DNA from: RHKX01 sp963745755
GTDB lineage: Bacteria; Actinomycetota; Thermoleophilia; Solirubrobacterales; 70-9
Direction: 5' to 3'
DNA: 64,000 bases
Assembly: GCA_963745755.1 (NCBI GenBank)
Contig: CAVUYP010000001.1
Span: 2,822,206-2,886,205, forward strand
In this document: positions 25,907 to 33,936 of the stretch, piece by piece
Numbering within the stretch: the stretch's first letter is position 1
How the letters are laid out: the number at the start of each line of letters is the position of its first letter
Notes under the pieces: generated by a model
Told to the model about the DNA's origin: nothing
Database searches by the model: none
What the model saw: the letters and a program-made list of their open reading frames with translations, nothing else
Position numbers and translations under genes: made by a program

Positions 25907-26278
25907 ATGCAGAACGAACCGCAGCTCCGGCGCATCGGCGCCTCCCTGATCGCCGCCACCGGCGCGATCCACCTGGTCCTCGCCCCCGAGTACCTCGGCC
26001 AGCAGGCCTACATCGGCATCGGCTTCATCCTCGGCGGCATCGCCGCGCTGCTGATCGGCGCCCGGCTCTGGCGCGACCGCGACCAGGCGGCCTGGACGCT
26101 CGGAGGCCTGCTCGCGGCCGGGATGGCGGTCGGGTTCGTGCTCTCGCGCACGCTCGGCCTGCCGGGCTTTCACGAGTCCGAGTGGGAGGCCTCCGGAGTC
26201 CTCTCGATGTTGCTCGAGATCGGTTTCGTCGGCTGCGCGGCCGCGGCGCTGCGGATACCGCGCCCGGCGATGGCCTAG
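25907..26278 (+). CDS. Small integral membrane protein
   Basis: A 123-residue protein with four likely membrane helices: IGASLIAATGAIHLVLAPEY, YIGIGFILGGIAALLIGARL, AAWTLGGLLAAGMAVGFVLS and VLSMLLEIGFVGCAAAALRI. No catalytic motif. It is divergent from the response-regulator gene across 139 bp and is a natural candidate target of that two-component system. The ATG at 25907 follows GAAAGGAATCGGA with an AAGGA ribosome site. A conserved hypothetical function is all that can be said. Confidence 0.7.
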   Translation: MQNEPQLRRIGASLIAATGAIHLVLAPEYLGQQAYIGIGFILGGIAALLIGARLWRDRDQAAWTLGGLLAAGMAVGFVLSRTLGLPGFHESEWEASGVLSMLLEIGFVGCAAAALRIPRPAMA

Positions 26279-26301
26279 CCGCCGATCGCCGTTCGGCCGA
26301 C

Positions 26302-26337
26302 GCGGGCGTCCACCGGACTCGTCCGGCGGGCGCCCGC
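26302..26337. terminator. Bidirectional hairpin between convergent genes
   Basis: GCGGGCG (26302-26308) pairs with CGCCCGC (26331-26337), enclosing a CCGGA/TCCGG inner stem with a 4-base loop. It separates the small membrane protein gene from the 3' end of ccr. It has no T-tract. Confidence 0.5.
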
Positions 26338-26353
26338 CGGCGCTCGGCCGGGA

Positions 26354-27610
26354 CTAGGCGCCGACCTCGGCCCAGATCGCACCATCGCCGGCCACCGACT
26401 TGCCGTCGTGGTCGTCGCCGGCGCCGACCCGGATCGTGATCTTCCCGGAGTGGCGGTTCTCGTGCATCATCTGATGCGCCTCGGGAACGCCCTCGAAGCC
26501 CATCGACTTCGAGAGAACCGGGCGGATCTTGCCCTCGGCCATGAGCTGGTTGGCGCGCATGCACTCGTAGGCGTTGGCGAAGTGCGATCCGAGGATCTCC
26601 TTCTGCTTCATCCACAGGTAGCGGACGTCGAAGTCGAGCGTGTAGCCGGAGGTCGCGCCGCAGATCACGACCTTGCCGAACGGCTTGACCGTGAACACCG
26701 AGGTCGGGAACGTCGCCTGGCCGACGTGCTCGAAGACGATGTCGGGGGCGTCGCCGAGGATGCCCTTGACCTTCTTGGCGAAGGCGCGGGACTCCTTGAA
26801 GCGGGCCTTCTCCTCCTCCGGCGACTCGTCGCCGGTCCGCATCATCCCCTTGAACTCGTTGCGGTCGATGTAGTCGACGGCGCCGAGCTGCTTGACGAGC
26901 TCGCCCTTCTCGGCGGAGGAGACGACGCCGACGGCGTTCGCTCCGGCCGCCTTGCAGAGCTGGGTGGCGAAGACGCCGAGGCCGCCGGCGGCGCCCCAGA
27001 TCAGGACGTTGTGCCCGGCCTGGATCTTCGCCCGGTTCATCAGCATCCGGTAGGCCGTGAAGTAGGTCAGCCCGTAGGCCGAGCAGTCGACCCAGGAGAG
27101 GTTCTCCGGCTTCGGCAGAAGCTGCTGGGCCTGCACCTTCGTGAACTGGGCGAAGCTGCCCCAGGTCGTCTCGTAGCCCCAGATCTTCTGCGACGGCGCC
27201 GCCATCGGATCGAGCCCGTGCACCTCGACGTCCTCGTAGGACGCCTGGTTGCAGTGGAGGACCACCTCGTCGCCGGGCTTCCAGTTGGTGACGCCGGCGC
27301 CGACCTTCCAGACGATCCCGCTGCCGTCGGAGCCGCCGATGTGGTGGCCGTACTCGGGGTGATCGCCGTAGCCGAACACCGAGACCGGCTTGCCGAGCGC
27401 CGCCCAGACGTTGTTGAAGTTGACTCCGGCCGCCATCACCCGGACGATCACCTCGAAGGCGCCGGGCTCGGGGACGTCGACCTCCTCGACCTGGAAGGCG
27501 TCCTTCGGCTCGCCCTCCCGCTCGGCGCGGATCACCCAGGCGGCCATCTTCTCGGGCAGCGTGCCCGGCTCCACGTCCAGCTTGGCGACTTCAGCGATGT
27601 CTACGGCCAC
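26354..27610 (-). CDS. ccr: Crotonyl-CoA carboxylase/reductase
   Basis: Zinc-free medium-chain dehydrogenase/reductase of 418 residues that reduces crotonyl-CoA with NADPH while adding CO2 to give ethylmalonyl-CoA, the committing step of the ethylmalonyl-CoA pathway. Diagnostic segments include VRVMAAGVNFNNVWAALGKP, GYGDHPEYGHHIGGSDGSGI, NWKPGDEVVLHCNQ, WGYETTWGSFAQFTKVQAQQ, SAYGLTYFTAYRML and the nucleotide loop LIWGAAGGLGVFATQLCKAA. LEVEL of match to Ccr is higher than to other enoyl reductases because of the long insert with GMMRTGDESPEEEKARFKES. The GTG start at 27610 has GAGGAGAA in front. It stands apart from the other pathway genes. Confidence 0.93.
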   Translation of the reverse strand: MAVDIAEVAKLDVEPGTLPEKMAAWVIRAEREGEPKDAFQVEEVDVPEPGAFEVIVRVMAAGVNFNNVWAALGKPVSVFGYGDHPEYGHHIGGSDGSGIVWKVGAGVTNWKPGDEVVLHCNQASYEDVEVHGLDPMAAPSQKIWGYETTWGSFAQFTKVQAQQLLPKPENLSWVDCSAYGLTYFTAYRMLMNRAKIQAGHNVLIWGAAGGLGVFATQLCKAAGANAVGVVSSAEKGELVKQLGAVDYIDRNEFKGMMRTGDESPEEEKARFKESRAFAKKVKGILGDAPDIVFEHVGQATFPTSVFTVKPFGKVVICGATSGYTLDFDVRYLWMKQKEILGSHFANAYECMRANQLMAEGKIRPVLSKSMGFEGVPEAHQMMHENRHSGKITIRVGAGDDHDGKSVAGDGAIWAEVGA

Positions 27611-27698
27611 GGTTCTCCTCGGTTTCGGGAAGCGGTCTAAAGCGGCCGGATCGTATCGACGCTTCGCCGCACCGGTAGCCGCCGGGGTGTCGCGGGGC

Positions 27699-29324
27699 CT
27701 ACTCGGCGACGCTGCGCGCCAGCTCCGGAACCGGGGCCGCCGGATCCTGCGGCGGCAGCTCGGCCGCCGCGGGCAGCCCTTCGCCGCTCGGCTCGGACCG
27801 CTGCGCGGCGATCAGCAGCCAGGCGAGGACGGCGCCGGCGGCCGCGACCGCGGCGGAGACGCCGATCGACGTCGTCAGGCCGGAGATGAACGCGTCGTGG
27901 GCGGCGGCGGCGGCCTGGCGGGCGGCGTCCGGCGGCAGCCCGGCGAGCGCCTGGTCGAGCCCGCCGCTGCCGAGCTGCTGGGAGATCGAATCGACCTGGG
28001 AGGCCGGCACGCCGGAGCCGCTCAGGGCGCTCTCGAGCTCGGTCCGGCTGCTGCCCTGGAAGATCGCGCCGAGGACGGCGACGCCGAACGTGCCGCCGAC
28101 CATCCGCGACATCGACAGCAGCCCCGAGGCCAGGCCGGACTTGCTGACGTGGACGGCGTTCATCGCCGCCGTCGACATCGGCGACATCGTCAGGCCGATC
28201 CCGAAGCCCATCAGGATGAACGGGATCAGCAGCGAGCCGTAGCCGGAGGTGTCGGAGATCTGCGCCTGCAGGAACAGCGAGACGGCGACGAGGCCGAGCC
28301 CGGCGACGATCGGGATCCGGGCGCCGATCCGGTCGGTCATCCGCCCCGCGATCGGGGCGACGACCATGATCACCAGCGTCGTCGGCAGGAACCGGACCCC
28401 GGCCTCCAGCGGCGAGAAGCCGAGGATGTTCTGGATGTAGAGGGCCATGAAGAAGAACATCCCGAGCATCGCGAAGGAGATGACGAAGGCGACGGTCAGG
28501 GCGCCGAAGAAGTTGCGGTTGCGAAGGAACTCGAACTGGACGATCGGCGCCCGCACCTTGCCCTCGAGCCAGGCGAATGCGGCGAGCAGCGCCAGCGCCG
28601 CGGCGATCAGGCCGATGATCCGCGGCGACCCCCAGCCCCAGCTGTTGCCCTCGATCAGGGCGAGGACGCCGGCGGTGAGACCGGCGGTGAGGACCGCGGT
28701 CCCGGCCCAGTCGATCTCGCGGCCGACGGTCTCGTCGCGCGACTCGCGGACCGCGAACAGCGCGGTGACGATCGCCCCGGCGGCGACCGGGATGTTGAGG
28801 TAGAAGATCGCCCGCCAGGAGACGTGCTCGGTGAGGAATCCGCCGAGCAGCGGCCCGAGCGCCAGGGCGAGCGCCGAGACGCCGGCCCAGGTGCCGATCG
28901 CGCGGCCGCGCTCGGCCGGCGGAAACGCGTTGGTGATGATCGACAGCGTCGCCGGCATCATCAGCGCCGCGCCGACCCCCTGGGTGACGCGGCTGGCGAC
29001 GAGGGCGCCGGTCGAGGGCGCCAGCCCGGCGGTTGCCGAGGAGAGCGCGAACAGGATCACCCCGGTCATGAACATCCGCCGGCGGCCGAGGATGTCGCCG
29101 AGCCGGCCGCCGGTCGCGAGCAGGACCGCGAACGAGAGGCTGTAGCCGTTGACGACCCACTCCAGCGAGGAGATCGAGGCGTGCAGATCGCTCTGGATCG
29201 ACGGCAGCGCCACGTTCATGACGGTGTTGTCGAGCATGATCATGAACAGGGCGAAGCACATCGCCGCGAGCGTCCACCACTTCGCGTTCTCGTCGGTGAT
29301 CAGGTGCCCGAAGCGCTGCGTCAT
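27699..29324 (-). CDS. DHA2-family (EmrB/QacA) drug efflux transporter
   Basis: Major-facilitator proton-driven exporter of 541 residues with 14 expected membrane helices. MIMLDNTVMNVALPSIQSDL, the motif-A loop LATGGRLGDILGRRRMFMTG, the antiporter motif-C-like GVSALALALGPLLGGFLTE, and NIPVAAGAIV are all typical of the DHA2 family. Between the last two helices lies an extracytoplasmic loop rich in Ser/Gln/Gly (near residues 415-480), common in actinobacterial members. Its ATG overlaps the MarR stop by 4 bases, making it part of a MarR-controlled operon. Substrates are probably hydrophobic toxicants. Confidence 0.9.
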   Translation of the reverse strand: MTQRFGHLITDENAKWWTLAAMCFALFMIMLDNTVMNVALPSIQSDLHASISSLEWVVNGYSLSFAVLLATGGRLGDILGRRRMFMTGVILFALSSATAGLAPSTGALVASRVTQGVGAALMMPATLSIITNAFPPAERGRAIGTWAGVSALALALGPLLGGFLTEHVSWRAIFYLNIPVAAGAIVTALFAVRESRDETVGREIDWAGTAVLTAGLTAGVLALIEGNSWGWGSPRIIGLIAAALALLAAFAWLEGKVRAPIVQFEFLRNRNFFGALTVAFVISFAMLGMFFFMALYIQNILGFSPLEAGVRFLPTTLVIMVVAPIAGRMTDRIGARIPIVAGLGLVAVSLFLQAQISDTSGYGSLLIPFILMGFGIGLTMSPMSTAAMNAVHVSKSGLASGLLSMSRMVGGTFGVAVLGAIFQGSSRTELESALSGSGVPASQVDSISQQLGSGGLDQALAGLPPDAARQAAAAAHDAFISGLTTSIGVSAAVAAAGAVLAWLLIAAQRSEPSGEGLPAAAELPPQDPAAPVPELARSVAE

Positions 29325-29818
29325 CGGCACTCCCGCACGGGGGTGGCGGCGAGCAGCCCGCTCGCAGCCAGCGGCGCCAGCGCCGCAGCGATCGCGGCGC
29401 GGCCCTCGGGCTCGACGGCCTCCAGGAAGCGGTCGATCTGGGCGCGGCGCAGCGCGACCAGATCGCCGGCGAGCTCGCGGCCGGGGTCGGTGATCGAAAA
29501 CAGCCGGACCCGGCGGTCCTCCTCGGACTCGCGGCGGCTGACGAAACCCCTCTGGACGAGGCCCTCGAGGGCGCGGCTGACGGCCGCCGGCGAGGCGCCG
29601 AGCCGCTCGGCGATCCGGCCGCCGGCGATCGGCTCCGGGTCGGAGCAGGCGAGCATCACCGTCGCCCGCACCTGGCTGACGGTGAGGTCGTTCTCCTCGA
29701 TCACCCGGAAGTGGTCGTCCTCGGGCGTCAGCATGATCGCCCGGACCAGGTCGTAGACGAGGTCGCCGACGGCCTCGCGGTCGGCGACGGGGGCGGTGGG
29801 CGGCGGAGATCCTTGCAT
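29321..29818 (-). CDS. MarR-family repressor
   Basis: Winged-helix regulator of 165 residues, presumed to repress itself and the downstream efflux pump until a ligand binds. DNA-binding core: NDLTVSQVRATVMLACSD, GGRIAERLGASPAAVSRALE, LVQRGFVSRRESEEDRRVRL (wing with the D-x-R-x-x-x-L motif). Flanking helices form the dimer interface. I choose the ATG at 29818 because a -10-like AACAGT lies 7 bases upstream inside a perfect palindrome. A start at 29881 would add 21 residues and place the palindrome inside the coding region. The stop overlaps the transporter start (ATGA). Confidence 0.88.
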   Translation of the reverse strand: MQGSPPPTAPVADREAVGDLVYDLVRAIMLTPEDDHFRVIEENDLTVSQVRATVMLACSDPEPIAGGRIAERLGASPAAVSRALEGLVQRGFVSRRESEEDRRVRLFSITDPGRELAGDLVALRRAQIDRFLEAVEPEGRAAIAAALAPLAASGLLAATPVRECR

Positions 29819-29820
29819 CC

Positions 29821-29835
29821 GTGCAACTGTTGCAC
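29821..29835. promoter_or_regulatory. Palindromic MarR operator
   Basis: GTGCAAC-T-GTTGCAC is a perfect 15-base palindrome that ends 2 bases before the MarR ATG. It contains a -10-like AACAGT on the minus strand (29826-29831). Binding there would block promoter melting. Confidence 0.65.
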
Positions 29836-29894
29836 TCGGGCACGCTCCGTTGTGTGAGGTGTCGCACGCCGGGGAAGCCATCCGGGGCCGCGAC

Positions 29895-29900
29895 TACCTT
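29895..29900 (+). promoter_or_regulatory. -10 box TACCTT
   Basis: TACCTT lies 10 bases before the ATG at 29911, with no ribosome site. It is divergent from the marR promoter by about 65 bp. Confidence 0.4.
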
Positions 29901-29910
29901 GAAGAGTCCG

Positions 29911-31233
29911 ATGGAGGCATCGCGCCGACACCCGTTCGACCGCACCGATCAGCTGCCGCTCGACGACGAGCCGGCCTCGGTCCGCGCGCTCGGCGACCGG
30001 ATCGTGATCGCCGGCCTGACCGTCGCCGACGAGCGGGCCGCCAAGGTGGTTCGCGAGCGCGCCGAGGCCGGCACGGCCGCGGCCGAGACCGTCACGAAGG
30101 CGATCGAGATCGGCACCCGGGTGATCGACTCCGAGGGCACGGCGACGAACGTCGACTACGTGCAGCGCGTCTTCGAGGAGCGGGTCGGCAGGCTCCACGA
30201 GGACCTCAGCGGCACCCTCGAGGAGGGCAGCGCCGAGATCGCCAAGCACATCGCCGAGAACTTCGACACGAAGCGCGCCGATTCGGTCCAGGGCGAGATC
30301 AAGCAGATGCTCGTCACGGCGATCCAGCATCAGCAGCAGGAGCTCCAGAAGATGCTCACCGCCGAGGACGCGAGCAACCCGCTGGTCGCCGCGCAGCTGC
30401 GCTCCGCGAAGGCGATGCTCGATGCCGAGGAGCGCCACCGCAAGCAGCTCACCGATCTCCGCGAGAGCAGCGCCAAGGAGAACCGGGCGCTGCACGCGCA
30501 GGTCCGCGAGCTGACCGAGCGCTTCAGCGTCCACCTCGAGCGCAACGAGGGCGACCAGCGCGTCGCCGAGGCCGAGGAGGCCGGCACCCGCAAGGGCTTC
30601 ACGTTCGAGGAGCGGGTCCACCAGGGCATCGAGCGGATCGCCTCCAGCCGCGGCGACTCGGCGGCCCACACCGGCGCCGAGGGCGCCGAGGGCGGCGGCA
30701 AGAAGGGCGACGTGCTCGTCGAGCTCGGCGCCGCCGACGGCCCCTCGGCGGGGCGGATCGTCTTCGAGGTCAAGGACCGCAAGCGGCTCTCCAAGAACGA
30801 GGCGTGGGCGCAGCTCAACGAGGCGATGGCCGCTCGCGCGGCGTCGTTCGGCGTGCTCGTCGTCGCCGGCGAGGAGCAGGTGCCGTCGGGCCGCCAGCCG
30901 CTGCACGAGTACGAGGGCAACAAGCTGATCGTCGCCGTCGACCGCGACGAGCCCGAGTCGCTGGCGCTCGCCGTCGCCTACCGGCTCGCCGCGGCGCGGG
31001 TCTCGATGGCCCGCGACCGCGACCTCACCGTCGACGCCGCCGAGGTGCGGGCGGTCGCCGAGGAGGCGGTCTCGTGCCTGAAGCAGGCACAGGCGATCCG
31101 CACGGCGCTGACCGGCATCAAGACCTCCTCCGACAAGGCCCGCGGCGGCCTCGACGAGATGGTCGACTCGGTCGGCCTCAAGCTCGACCGGATCGACGCC
31201 CTCGTCGCCGCCGCCGAGCAGCCCGACGACTGA
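29911..31233 (+). CDS. Coiled-coil protein with PD-(D/E)XK-like nuclease domain
   Basis: A 440-residue protein without a recognised name. Residues ~20-230 are highly charged and helical, with a long coiled coil (HQQQELQKMLTAEDASNPLV, ERHRKQLTDLRESSAKENRA, then RELTERFSVHLERNEGDQRV). Residues ~235-370 look like a restriction-endonuclease fold: FEERVHQGIERIASSRGDSA, KKGDVLVELGAADGP and RIVFEVKDRKRLSKNEAWAQ give the D...E-x-K core, followed by FGVLVVAGEEQVP. The layout recalls DUF2130 and RmuC proteins. A second helical region ends the protein. DNA binding or cleavage is inference; the core acidic residues appear intact. Confidence 0.7.
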   Translation: MEASRRHPFDRTDQLPLDDEPASVRALGDRIVIAGLTVADERAAKVVRERAEAGTAAAETVTKAIEIGTRVIDSEGTATNVDYVQRVFEERVGRLHEDLSGTLEEGSAEIAKHIAENFDTKRADSVQGEIKQMLVTAIQHQQQELQKMLTAEDASNPLVAAQLRSAKAMLDAEERHRKQLTDLRESSAKENRALHAQVRELTERFSVHLERNEGDQRVAEAEEAGTRKGFTFEERVHQGIERIASSRGDSAAHTGAEGAEGGGKKGDVLVELGAADGPSAGRIVFEVKDRKRLSKNEAWAQLNEAMAARAASFGVLVVAGEEQVPSGRQPLHEYEGNKLIVAVDRDEPESLALAVAYRLAAARVSMARDRDLTVDAAEVRAVAEEAVSCLKQAQAIRTALTGIKTSSDKARGGLDEMVDSVGLKLDRIDALVAAAEQPDD

Positions 31234-31236
31234 GGC

Positions 31237-32415
31237 TCAGACCCTCTGCAGCACGCCGGGCGCGAGCTGGCCCGGCGCCGTGAATCCCGACAGTCCCAGC
31301 GTCAGGTCGAGCTCGGCGAGGATCCAGCGCAGGACCTTCTCGACGCCGTCGGCTCCCTCGAGCGCCATGCCCCAGAGATACGGCCGGCCGAGCAGCACCG
31401 CGTCGGCGCCGAGGGCGAGGGCCTTGAAGGCGTCGCTGCCGGAGCGGATGCCGCTGTCGAAGAGCACGGTCAGGTCCTCGCCGACGGCCGCCGCGACCGG
31501 CTCGAGCGCGTCGAGCGCCGCGATCGCGCCGTCGACCTGGCGGCCGCCGTGGTTGGAGACGACGACGCCGGCGACGCCTCGCTCGCGCGCCTCGCGGGCG
31601 TCGTCGGGGTGGAGGATCCCCTTCAGCACGATCGGCAGCGACGTGCGGCCGCGGAGCCAGTCGAGATCGTCCCAGGTCAGGCTCGGATTGCCGAACACGC
31701 CGATGAACCTGCCGATCGCCGGCCCCGGATCCTCCTCCGGCGGGCGCTCGAGGCCGGCGCGGAAGACCGGGTCGGAGAAGAAGTTCGCGAGGCCGACCCC
31801 CTCGATCGCCGGCAGGTAGGCGTTCTGGAGGTCGCGCGGCTTCCAGCCCGGGAATGCGTTGTCGACGGTGACGACGAGCGCCTCGTAGCCGGCCGCCTCG
31901 GCACGACCCACGAAGCTCTCGGCGAGCTCGGGGTCGTTCGGCCAGTAGAGCTGGAAGAGCCGCGGCGAGTCGCCGAGCTCGGCTGCGATCGCCTCGATCG
32001 TGTGACCGGCGACGGTGCCGACCGTTACCGGGACGCCGACCCGTGCCGCGCCGCGGGCGCTCGCCAGCTCGCCGGCGGGGTGGACGATCGTCTGCACGCC
32101 GATCGGCGCGAGGCCGAGCGGAGCGGGCCATTCGACCCCGAACGGCGACGTCCGCAGGTCGCGGACGGCGACGTCGCGGAGCATCCGCGGCACGATCCGC
32201 CGGGAGTCGAGCGCGGCGCGGTTGGCGCGATCGGTCCCGCCGCCGCCCGCCGATCCGAAGACGTAGCCGGCTGCGCGCTCGTCGAGGGCAGCCTCGGCGC
32301 GGGTCGCGAGCTCACGCCAGTCGACCGGAAGTGTCGGCGTCTCGCCGCCGGCGCCGGCCAGGTAGATCGACCGGTAGTGGTCGCCGAACTGCTCTGGCGG
32401 CCGCTCCGGCGTCAT
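31237..32415 (-). CDS. FMN-dependent alpha-hydroxy-acid oxidase (lactate 2-monooxygenase-like)
   Basis: TIM-barrel flavoenzyme of 392 residues that oxidises an alpha-hydroxy acid such as L-lactate. APIGVQTIVHPAGELASARG starts the barrel, FQLYWPNDPELAESFVGRAE and LVVTVDNAFPGWKPRDLQNA match the lactate 2-monooxygenase branch, and VVSNHGGRQVDGAIAALDAL holds the catalytic His and substrate Arg. GIRSGSDAFKALALGADAVL and LGRPYLWGMALEG bind FMN phosphate. It ends 3 bp from the convergent nuclease-fold gene. A lipoprotein gene lies 7 bp upstream on the same strand, so the two are probably one transcript. Confidence 0.88.
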   Translation of the reverse strand: MTPERPPEQFGDHYRSIYLAGAGGETPTLPVDWRELATRAEAALDERAAGYVFGSAGGGGTDRANRAALDSRRIVPRMLRDVAVRDLRTSPFGVEWPAPLGLAPIGVQTIVHPAGELASARGAARVGVPVTVGTVAGHTIEAIAAELGDSPRLFQLYWPNDPELAESFVGRAEAAGYEALVVTVDNAFPGWKPRDLQNAYLPAIEGVGLANFFSDPVFRAGLERPPEEDPGPAIGRFIGVFGNPSLTWDDLDWLRGRTSLPIVLKGILHPDDAREARERGVAGVVVSNHGGRQVDGAIAALDALEPVAAAVGEDLTVLFDSGIRSGSDAFKALALGADAVLLGRPYLWGMALEGADGVEKVLRWILAELDLTLGLSGFTAPGQLAPGVLQRV

Positions 32416-32422
32416 CGCCGGT

Positions 32423-32821
32423 TCAGGGCAGCAACAGGTCGTTCTGGGCGCTCGGTCGCTCCGGACCGACCGACATCGTCGTCGAGTTGATCGTCGGCAC
32501 GCTGGCCTCGACCGCGTAGACGCCGGTCTCGAGCTCGAACTGGACGGCGCCGACGCCGCCGGCCGGGATCTCGTCGGTCTCGGCGCTGTTCGGTCCGTCG
32601 AAGGCGACCTGGACCGCGTCGGCGGACTGGTTGGAGATCGTCACCGTCGCCAGCCCGGCGCCGATGTCGCCGGGGACGACGACGACCTTGCGGTTGTCGA
32701 CCTTGCCGCTCAGCTGCGCGGGTACGGGGGGGCGCTCGTCGTTGGCGAATTCCTCGGAGCCGCACCCGGCCACGAGGACGGCGGCGACGACCAGCCCTGC
32801 TGCGGCGCATCTACCTCTCAT
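32423..32821 (-). CDS. Small lipoprotein of unknown function
   Basis: Exported lipoprotein of 132 residues. GLVVAAVLVAGCGSEEFAND supplies the signal and lipobox (Cys near residue 20). The mature domain is a short beta-sandwich-like stretch (VDNRKVVVVPGDIGAGLATV, NQSADAVQVAFDGPNSAETD, AVQFELETGVYAVEASVPTI), resembling Ig/cupredoxin-like folds without metal ligands. It is first in a likely two-gene transcript with the alpha-hydroxy-acid oxidase. A TAGATT box sits 9 bases before the ATG. Confidence 0.7.
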   Translation of the reverse strand: MRGRCAAAGLVVAAVLVAGCGSEEFANDERPPVPAQLSGKVDNRKVVVVPGDIGAGLATVTISNQSADAVQVAFDGPNSAETDEIPAGGVGAVQFELETGVYAVEASVPTINSTTMSVGPERPSAQNDLLLP

Positions 32822-32830
32822 CCGGGCTTG

Positions 32831-32836
32831 AATCTA
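32831..32836 (-). promoter_or_regulatory. -10 box TAGATT
   Basis: On the minus strand TAGATT precedes the ATG at 32821 by 9 bases, and no ribosome site is present. Confidence 0.45.
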
Positions 32837-32868
32837 CCCGAACGGTCGGCGAGCGTCGCCGTTCGCCG

Positions 32869-33813
32869 TCAGGCGCCGATCGCCTCGACCGTCGCGACGA
32901 CGTCGTCGCCGACGATCACCTCGCCGCCGTCCTCGGCCTCGCGGCGCAGGATCGCCAGCGCCAGCGGGCCCTCGGCGGGCGAGATCACGGCGGTGCCGAT
33001 CGTGCCGACCTCGCGGTCGCCGGCGCGCACGGGATCGCCGGCGGTGACCGGCTGCTGCGGATGCAGCCGGCGCAGCCGGCGGTTCGGCTTGCCCTTGTAG
33101 TGGAGCCTGGCGACGGTCTCCTGACCGATGTAGCAGCCCTTCGTGAAGCTGACCGCGCGTTCGTTGATCCCCGCCTCCTCCGGCATCGTCTGCGGTCCGA
33201 TCTCGCGACCGACCCGGGGACGACCCGCCTCGACGCGGGCGATCTCGGCGGCGGCTTCGGCGACCGGCTGGGCGCCCTCGCCGGTCAGCCACCCGACGAC
33301 GGCCTCGACGCCGGCGCCGGGGACGAGCAGGTCGGCGCCGAGGTCGGTGGCGACGGCGCGGCAGCCGACCCCGGCCACGAAAAGCTCGCGGTGCGAGTGC
33401 TCGGGAGCGAGCGGGGCGCCGCCGAGCAGCTTCGCGGTGAGCGGGCCGAACAGCGACAGCAGCGCGCGATCGCTGGGGTCGGCCTCGACCGCGGCGTCGC
33501 GGCCGACGTTGTACATGCCGAGGTGGCCGAGCAGCACGTCGCCGGACTCCGGTTCGGTGTCGATCAGGAACTCCGCGCCGCCGAGCCTGAGGACCCGCAT
33601 GTCGGCGCGGACCTTGCCCTTGCGATCGAGCAGCGCCGCATAGCAGCCCTGGCCCGGTTCGAGGGCCTCGACGTCGTTGGTCAGCTGCCCCTGCAGGAAC
33701 TCGGCCGCCTCGCTGCCGGCGACGACGATCCGGACCCGGTCGGAGCGGTCGAGCAGGCCCGCCTCCTCGCGGATCGCGCGGTACTGGGCATCGAGCTCGA
33801 GCGTGGCCTCCAT
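32869..33813 (-). CDS. ygfZ: YgfZ/GcvT-domain folate-binding protein
   Basis: A 314-residue relative of the glycine-cleavage T protein that helps maintain iron-sulfur proteins in a folate-dependent way. The signature K-G-C-Y-x-G-Q-E is present as FTKGCYIGQETVARLHYKGK near residue 226. GQLTNDVEALEPGQGCYAAL and LLDRKGKVRADMRVLRLG belong to the GcvT fold, and the C-terminal barrel is LALAILRREAEDGGEVIVG. It is divergent from the MntR gene. A TACAAT box is 7 bases from the ATG. Confidence 0.9.
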   Translation of the reverse strand: MEATLELDAQYRAIREEAGLLDRSDRVRIVVAGSEAAEFLQGQLTNDVEALEPGQGCYAALLDRKGKVRADMRVLRLGGAEFLIDTEPESGDVLLGHLGMYNVGRDAAVEADPSDRALLSLFGPLTAKLLGGAPLAPEHSHRELFVAGVGCRAVATDLGADLLVPGAGVEAVVGWLTGEGAQPVAEAAAEIARVEAGRPRVGREIGPQTMPEEAGINERAVSFTKGCYIGQETVARLHYKGKPNRRLRRLHPQQPVTAGDPVRAGDREVGTIGTAVISPAEGPLALAILRREAEDGGEVIVGDDVVATVEAIGA

Positions 33814-33820
33814 CGCCTCG

Positions 33821-33826
33821 ATTGTA
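33821..33826 (-). promoter_or_regulatory. -10 box TACAAT, leaderless
   Basis: On the minus strand TACAAT is followed by 7 bases and the ygfZ ATG at 33813. This is among the best matches to TANNNT-type consensus in the window. Confidence 0.6.
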
Positions 33827-33882
33827 GGAGCCGCGCCACGCGAGCCTCCACCGCGGATACCGACCGTCCCGACGTTGAGGAT

Positions 33883-33896
33883 TTTGATATGTCAAA
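33883..33896. promoter_or_regulatory. Candidate MntR operator
   Basis: TTTGA-TATG-TCAAA is a 14-bp interrupted palindrome in an AT-rich patch unlike its surroundings. It lies 41 bases before the likely mntR ATG. DtxR-family repressors bind such sites and often control their own promoter. Confidence 0.5.
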
Positions 33897-33936
33897 CTTT
33901 TTCGATGGCACGTCCAAACGCCCTTCCCGCGCAGCG

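Noticed and set aside
27390..29756. A 788-residue plus-strand frame
   Set aside because: Covers ccr, the transporter and marR in antisense; no recognisable domain.
33889..33936. An earlier in-frame ATG for mntR
   Set aside because: It falls inside the TTTGA-TATG-TCAAA palindrome, and the family N-terminus aligns better with the ATG at 33937.
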